DNA of 34,997 bases from contig JAEDEN010000012.1 in the NCBI GenBank assembly GCA_016293265.1, positions 1-34,997 of the forward strand. Reading direction: 5' to 3'. The position numbers and the translations under genes were made by a program. Positions 32,323-34,997 of this stretch are shown one piece after another; position 1 is the first letter of the stretch, and every line of letters starts with the position of its first letter. A model generated the notes under the pieces. It did no database searches. It saw only the letters and a program-made list of their open reading frames with translations, and was not told where the DNA came from. This DNA is from Oscillospiraceae bacterium. Lineage in GTDB: Bacteria; Bacillota; Clostridia; Oscillospirales; Oscillospiraceae.

Positions 32323-32618
32323 TGTCCTGTGCCTCCTTTACACATCAAACATGATGCGGATCAAAAAAGGATCCGCCGGGGTAAAGGTGGGCGCAGATCA
32401 TCGGTTTACAAGGAAGCCGGGCATAAAATCTCATGCGCCGCCAACGCACCACAACGAATGATAAAAGTCTGCTGCGCATGAAGTTCCGCCCATTGACGCC
32501 GGCTGCCCCACAGGGGCCGGATGCCGGCGCATTTTTCAATTTTTGCAAAAAAATACCACTGCCGCCTGTAAAACGACTTGCTCTACGCCCGCTTTTCGCG
32601 GATGCAGCTTCAGATGCG

Positions 32619-32732
32619 GACAATGGTACTCATATATTTACGATTCCGGCGCAGCATAGGCGCAGGAAAATATGGTCAGAACACGGACGGTGCAGTACCG
32701 TACCGTTCCTGACAATATATGAATCCATTGTC
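32619..32732 (-). ncRNA. Predicted three-way junction in the mgtE leader
   Basis: The closing stem pairs 32725-32732 with 32619-32626 (8 bp) and, across a small internal loop, 32715-32722 with 32630-32637 (8 bp). It encloses a hairpin at 32675-32713 (GTCAG, AAC, ACGGT and matching arms with two bulges) and one at 32644-32668 (TTCC-GCGC/GCGC-GGAA). Such a compact two-armed fold in front of a magnesium transporter gene suggests an RNA sensor. The folding was done by eye. Confidence 0.5.
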
Positions 32733-32759
32733 TGCCCTTCGACTACTACTGCCGTCCAT
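32676..32759 (-). CDS. Possible 27-codon leader ORF in front of mgtE
   Basis: ATG 32759 opens a frame of 27 codons ending in TGA at 32678-32676. A GAGGTGA string five bases upstream could bind the ribosome. The peptide starts MDGSSSRRADNGFIY and has no known relative that I recognise. Its frame crosses the 5' half of the three-way junction, so translation would disrupt that fold, as in leader-peptide control of other magnesium transporters. It may equally be chance. Confidence 0.25.
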   Translation of the reverse strand: MDGSSSRRADNGFIYCQERYGTAPSVF

Positions 32760-32801
32760 CGTCTCACCTCACATAACTGAATTTGGCTTTAAACCTTAAT
32801 A

Positions 32802-32830
32802 ATCATACCATAATTCGCCTGAAAAGTCAA
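32802..32830 (-). promoter_or_regulatory. Promoter of mgtE
   Basis: On the minus strand TTGACT (32830-32825) and TATGAT (32807-32802) are 17 bp apart, a strong match. Between this and the NUDIX stop (32831-32992) I see only a small ACCGGC/GCCGGT hairpin (32975-32993) that may end the NUDIX transcript. Confidence 0.75.
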
Positions 32831-32992
32831 CGTATTTGAAAAGGTCTGTCCCGGGATGCGTTCCTCTGCAACACGCAAAAATATACGGTGATGCGGTAAG
32901 GAATAGGGTCTCCATTCCGGCAGTTATGATACATACAAAGCGGCCCGGCGTGATCCGCAAGGGTCTTTGAAGGCACCGGCAAGGCCTGCCGG

Positions 32993-33613
32993 TCAGTCCA
33001 GAATGGTCTCCCAATGCTGGGCCCTGGCGGCGGCAAAACACATTTCGATCTGAGACAGGGTGTTCTTTTCCTCCGACAGGGGCGGCAGGTCCTCCAGGGC
33101 AAAATAGCCGGAGGCGGTGGTTTCGATATTCTCCGTGAAATCGCCGCCGAGAAGATCGCAAAGGACAAACACCTTGCAGATGCCGTAGGGGGAAACGCCG
33201 CCGTTGCGCTTTGTCCAGTCCTGAACGGCGATGACGCGCCGGGGGATCACATCCACCCCCGCTTCCTCCTTTGCCTCCTTTACGGCGTTTTCACCCACAG
33301 AAACGTTTACATCCACCCAGCCGCCGGGCAGGGACCAAAGGCCGTTGTTCTCCCGGACCAGGAGAATCCGCCCATCCCGGAAAACAGCAGCCCGGGTATC
33401 CAGCTTTGGCGTCTGGTAGCCGGTCTCGTTGCAAAAGAGGGCCGTCATCTTTTCAACCGGCAGCCCTGTCCCGGCACTCATCATCTCTGCGGCGATCTCC
33501 CGGATGCGGGTATAGCGCTCAAGGTCATAGGCGTCCCGGCCATAGGTCAATCCGGCCTGGGCAAGGCTCTGGAGCTCAATGGCCCACTGGAGCCACTGGT
33601 GGTTTTCGTTCAT
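32993..33613 (-). CDS. NUDIX hydrolase with N-terminal domain
   Basis: The 206-residue protein has an N-terminal helical domain (WAIELQSLAQAGLTYGRDAY near residue 10) found in a group of NUDIX enzymes acting on nucleotide-sugar or ADP-ribose-like diphosphates, then a NUDIX fold with SLPGGWVDVNVSVGENAVKE near 93-112. In the NUDIX box the catalytic KEAKEEAGV is present with lysine in the usual arginine place, and the first glutamate is valine; this pattern is common in this subgroup. The substrate cannot be deduced. GGGAGG precedes ATG 33613. It lies downstream of the rpmF terminator and no clear own promoter is seen. Confidence 0.88.
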   Translation of the reverse strand: MNENHQWLQWAIELQSLAQAGLTYGRDAYDLERYTRIREIAAEMMSAGTGLPVEKMTALFCNETGYQTPKLDTRAAVFRDGRILLVRENNGLWSLPGGWVDVNVSVGENAVKEAKEEAGVDVIPRRVIAVQDWTKRNGGVSPYGICKVFVLCDLLGGDFTENIETTASGYFALEDLPPLSEEKNTLSQIEMCFAAARAQHWETILD

Positions 33614-33654
33614 AAACAGGCCTCCCTCTCAAAAAATCCCCGTTTGGACGTGGT

Positions 33655-33690
33655 AAAAAAGGAAGGAGGGAAGAATCTTCTTCCCTCCTT
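33655..33690 (-). terminator. Terminator of yceD-rpmF
   Basis: AAGGAGGGAAGAA (33663-33675) pairs perfectly with TTCTTCCCTCCTT (33678-33690), and on the minus strand T6 follows (33660-33655). It lies 20 bp after the rpmF stop. Confidence 0.9.
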
Positions 33691-33710
33691 AAGCAAGCAG
33701 TCAAACGACC

Positions 33711-33905
33711 TTATTTCGCGGCGACGGACTTGACAACCTTGACCTCGCGGCCATTGTAGCTGCCGCACTCCTGGCACATTCTGTGAGGCAGGTGCAGCGC
33801 ACCGCATTTCGGGCAAGCGACGAGAGCGGGGGTCGCCAGCTTCCAGTGAGAGCTGCGGCGCTTGTCGCGTCTTGCTTTGGATACTTTTCCCTTAGGTACT
33901 GCCAT
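33711..33905 (-). CDS. rpmF: 50S ribosomal protein L32
   Basis: L32 is a small large-subunit protein. The 64-residue product starts MAVPKGKVSKARRDKRRSSH and contains a zinc ribbon with CPKCGALHLPHRMCQECG, so it is the cysteine-containing form. ATG 33905 is chosen because AAGGAGG precedes it directly; the eight upstream codons in the same frame are not conserved. It follows yceD by 49 bp, in the order conserved across bacteria, and is followed by a strong terminator. Confidence 0.97.
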   Translation of the reverse strand: MAVPKGKVSKARRDKRRSSHWKLATPALVACPKCGALHLPHRMCQECGSYNGREVKVVKSVAAK

Positions 33906-33954
33906 TGTGACACCTCCTTGATCATTCAAAGGCCGGGAGTCCCGTCCTTATTAT

Positions 33955-34458
33955 TTATTCTTTATTGTTCTCCAAAAGCTTTGCAAGAACTGCGAGCCGC
34001 GGATCTACTTCCTTTTTGCAGGAGCAGGGGCCGAGATTCAAATCGGCACCGCACCGGGGGCACAGGCCCTTACAATCTTCCGAACACAAAGTTTTCGTGT
34101 CCATGTCGAGGATAAATGCCGTTCGGGCAAGATCCCCCACATCCACTTTCCCGTTTTCCAGAACAACGATCTCGTCGTTGTCCTCGCTTTGGACCTCCTC
34201 CGCCAACATGCAGCGGAAGGGGACTGCCTTCTCCTGCCGGAACTCCTTGCCGCAGCGGTCACACACGGCGTCCAGCGTGGAACGGGCCGTCAGGTCCAAC
34301 TCCAGAACATCGGCCGTGTTGCGGATGGTTCCCTCCACAGCAACAGGCTCCCTGACAGGATACCGGCCTGAAAATTCCAGATCGCTCAGATCCAGATCAA
34401 ACTGGAAGTCCAGGCGTTTTCCGGGGGTATGCAGAATGGATCTTACGTCAATCAGCAT
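33955..34458 (-). CDS. yceD: YceD/DUF177 family protein
   Basis: The 167-residue protein belongs to the YceD (DUF177) family, which almost always precedes rpmF and has been linked to 23S rRNA maturation or accumulation. Visible marks are DLDLSDLEFSGRYPVREPV near 22-40, the CDRCGKEF cysteine pair near 66-73, DVGDLARTAFILDMDTKTLC near 105-124, and a second cysteine set with CKGLCPRCGADLN followed by PCSC. The two sets suggest zinc binding. The start ATG 34458 is preceded by GAGGTAG. It is the first gene after a perfect-consensus promoter. Confidence 0.93.
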   Translation of the reverse strand: MLIDVRSILHTPGKRLDFQFDLDLSDLEFSGRYPVREPVAVEGTIRNTADVLELDLTARSTLDAVCDRCGKEFRQEKAVPFRCMLAEEVQSEDNDEIVVLENGKVDVGDLARTAFILDMDTKTLCSEDCKGLCPRCGADLNLGPCSCKKEVDPRLAVLAKLLENNKE

Positions 34459-34485
34459 AAGCTACCTCACAATGACACGAGTAGT

Positions 34486-34555
34486 ATTATACGGGATGAA
34501 TCCATGGTTGTCAAACTGTTTTTTTCATTTTTACTTCTTTTTTTCAAGTTTTTTT
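34486..34555 (-). promoter_or_regulatory. Promoter of yceD-rpmF with phased A-tracts
   Basis: On the minus strand TTGACA (34514-34509) and TATAAT (34491-34486) are exact consensus with a 17-bp spacer. Upstream are four A-tracts at 34519-34525, 34528-34532, 34538-34544 and 34549-34555, with centres 8, 11 and 11 bp apart. This resembles an UP element or curved DNA that raises promoter strength. Confidence 0.85.
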
Positions 34556-34559
34556 CCGG

Positions 34560-34631
34560 CGCCGTCCCCGATTGTCCGGGAGGGCCTGGGCCGCCAGAGG
34601 GCGCCCTCCTTCCCGGGCGGGCCGGACGGCG
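34560..34631. repeat. GC-rich nested inverted repeat between yceD and the RluA-family gene
   Basis: CGCCGTCC (34560-34567) pairs with GGACGGCG (34624-34631), and inside GGAGGGC (34579-34585) pairs with GCCCTCC (34603-34609). It lies upstream of both divergent promoters, so it should not be in either transcript. The rest of the 298-bp gene-free stretch 34459-34756 holds only the two promoters. Confidence 0.45.
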
Positions 34632-34693
34632 TGAGAAGCTGCGCCTTCAGGTGTCTGTCCTCCACGGAAAATGCGAAAAATTTCCGCCCCGCC

Positions 34694-34722
34694 TTTACAA
34701 TTCTCCTCCGAACGGGTATGAT
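34694..34722 (+). promoter_or_regulatory. Promoter of the RluA-family gene
   Basis: TTTACA (34694-34699) and TATGAT (34717-34722) are 17 bp apart, giving a start near 34729 and a leader of about 28 nt. Confidence 0.7.
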
Positions 34723-34756
34723 AATCAAAAAATCAAACTACCCCCAGGAGGTCTCC

Positions 34757-34997
34757 ATGCAGGAATTCACCATTGGAAAAAATGACGCGGGACAGCGGCT
34801 GGATCGCTTCGTATCCAAAAACCTGCCCCTGCTCCCCCCTGCCCTGCTGCAAAAATACATCCGCATCAAGCGCATCAAGGTCAACGGCAAGGGTTCCAAG
34901 CGGGACGCCCGGCTGAATGTGGGGGACGTTCTGCAATTATACATCAACGACGAGTTCTTTGACAAGCCCAACGAGGAAAATCTCTTCCTGACGGTGT
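34757..34997 (+). CDS. RluA-family 23S rRNA pseudouridine synthase (5' part)
   Basis: The frame runs off the window after 80 codons. The visible part is an S4 RNA-binding domain of the kind that opens RluA-family pseudouridine synthases: DAGQRLDRFVSKNLPLLPPA near residues 10-29, then KYIRIKRIKVNGKGSKRDAR and a final VLQLYINDEFF. AGGAGG (34746-34751) precedes ATG 34757. The catalytic domain lies outside, so the exact position modified cannot be assigned. Another S4 protein is possible but less likely. Confidence 0.85.
   Translation, partial: MQEFTIGKNDAGQRLDRFVSKNLPLLPPALLQKYIRIKRIKVNGKGSKRDARLNVGDVLQLYINDEFFDKPNEENLFLTV

Larger units (their letters stand above)
32323..32795 (-). promoter_or_regulatory. 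Very long 5' leader of mgtE
   Basis: From the predicted start near 32795 to the mgtE ATG there are about 470 nt without a conserved gene. The promoter-proximal half holds a three-way junction (32619-32732) and a possible leader ORF. Downstream come a small stem CCGC/GCGG (near 32590-32601), a poly-T run on the minus strand (32547-32553), and a strong hairpin of GCCGGC and GCCCC arms (near 32502-32528). Clostridial mgtE genes are often under M-box riboswitches, but the M-box start consensus GUUAGGUGAGGCUCC is not present; GTGAGGTGAGACGATGG is the nearest string. I treat it as an unidentified regulatory RNA. Confidence 0.5.

Noticed and set aside
32323..32795. M-box riboswitch call for the mgtE leader
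   Set aside because: The conserved M-box opening and the partner strand at the 3' end are not found by eye, so I report only an unidentified leader.
1..34997. CRISPR array, tRNA or rRNA genes, prophage or toxin-antitoxin genes
   Set aside because: No regularly spaced direct repeats, no cloverleaf or rRNA stretches, and no such gene families were seen on either strand.

Overview
This window is about 35 kb of chromosome from a low-redundancy, moderately GC-rich (visually close to 58-60 percent) Gram-positive anaerobe. The gene set (HPr kinase, RapZ-YvcK-WhiA, YlmH, DUF896, Der-PlsY-GpsA, a RibU ECF component under an FMN riboswitch) and the many sigma-A-type promoters with 17-bp spacers point to Bacillota, class Clostridia. 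The SsnA-YgfK pair and the general style suggest an Oscillospiraceae-like gut bacterium; that last step is inference.

Layout. 1-2160: tsaE-tsaB (tRNA t6A synthesis) and upp (uracil salvage), ended by a strong terminator. 2159-2851 (minus): a hemolysin III/PAQR membrane protein. 3078-7620: a promoter, a structured 5' leader and the two-gene ssnA-ygfK operon, both known from anaerobic purine/urate catabolic clusters. 7629-17800 (minus): one long run of nine genes, hprK-ROK kinase-murB-rapZ-yvcK-whiA-C_GCAxxG_C_C protein-zinc-ribbon membrane protein-dnaE, linking carbon sensing, wall precursor synthesis, division control and the replicative polymerase. 17857-18175: rpmB. 18254-21364 (minus): der-plsY-gpsA (ribosome assembly GTPase plus the first steps of phospholipid synthesis). 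21403-24375: a SLOG-family gene and dinB, both with a LexA-type box in the promoter, flanking the FMN-riboswitch-controlled ribU. Then a folate cyclo-ligase gene and a DUF308 membrane protein.

25659-26716: an AT-rich DUF1275 membrane gene and a dense cluster of hairpins, enclosed by 41-bp terminal inverted repeats (34/41 identical). There is no transposase; the unit looks like a non-autonomous mobile element carrying a passenger gene, and it is the clearest accessory segment of the window.

26724-30775 (minus): ABC exporter-ylmH-DUF896-xpaC. 30904-32830 (minus): mgtE, preceded by an unusually long leader of about 470 nt that holds a predicted three-way junction and a possible 27-codon leader ORF. 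32993-34514 (minus): yceD-rpmF, a strong terminator, then a NUDIX hydrolase; the yceD promoter is a perfect consensus preceded by phased A-tracts. The window ends inside a RluA-family pseudouridine synthase gene on the plus strand.

The items I would look at first are the inverted-repeat element at 25659-26716, the two unidentified structured leaders (ssnA, mgtE), and the pair of SOS boxes. All structures were folded by eye.
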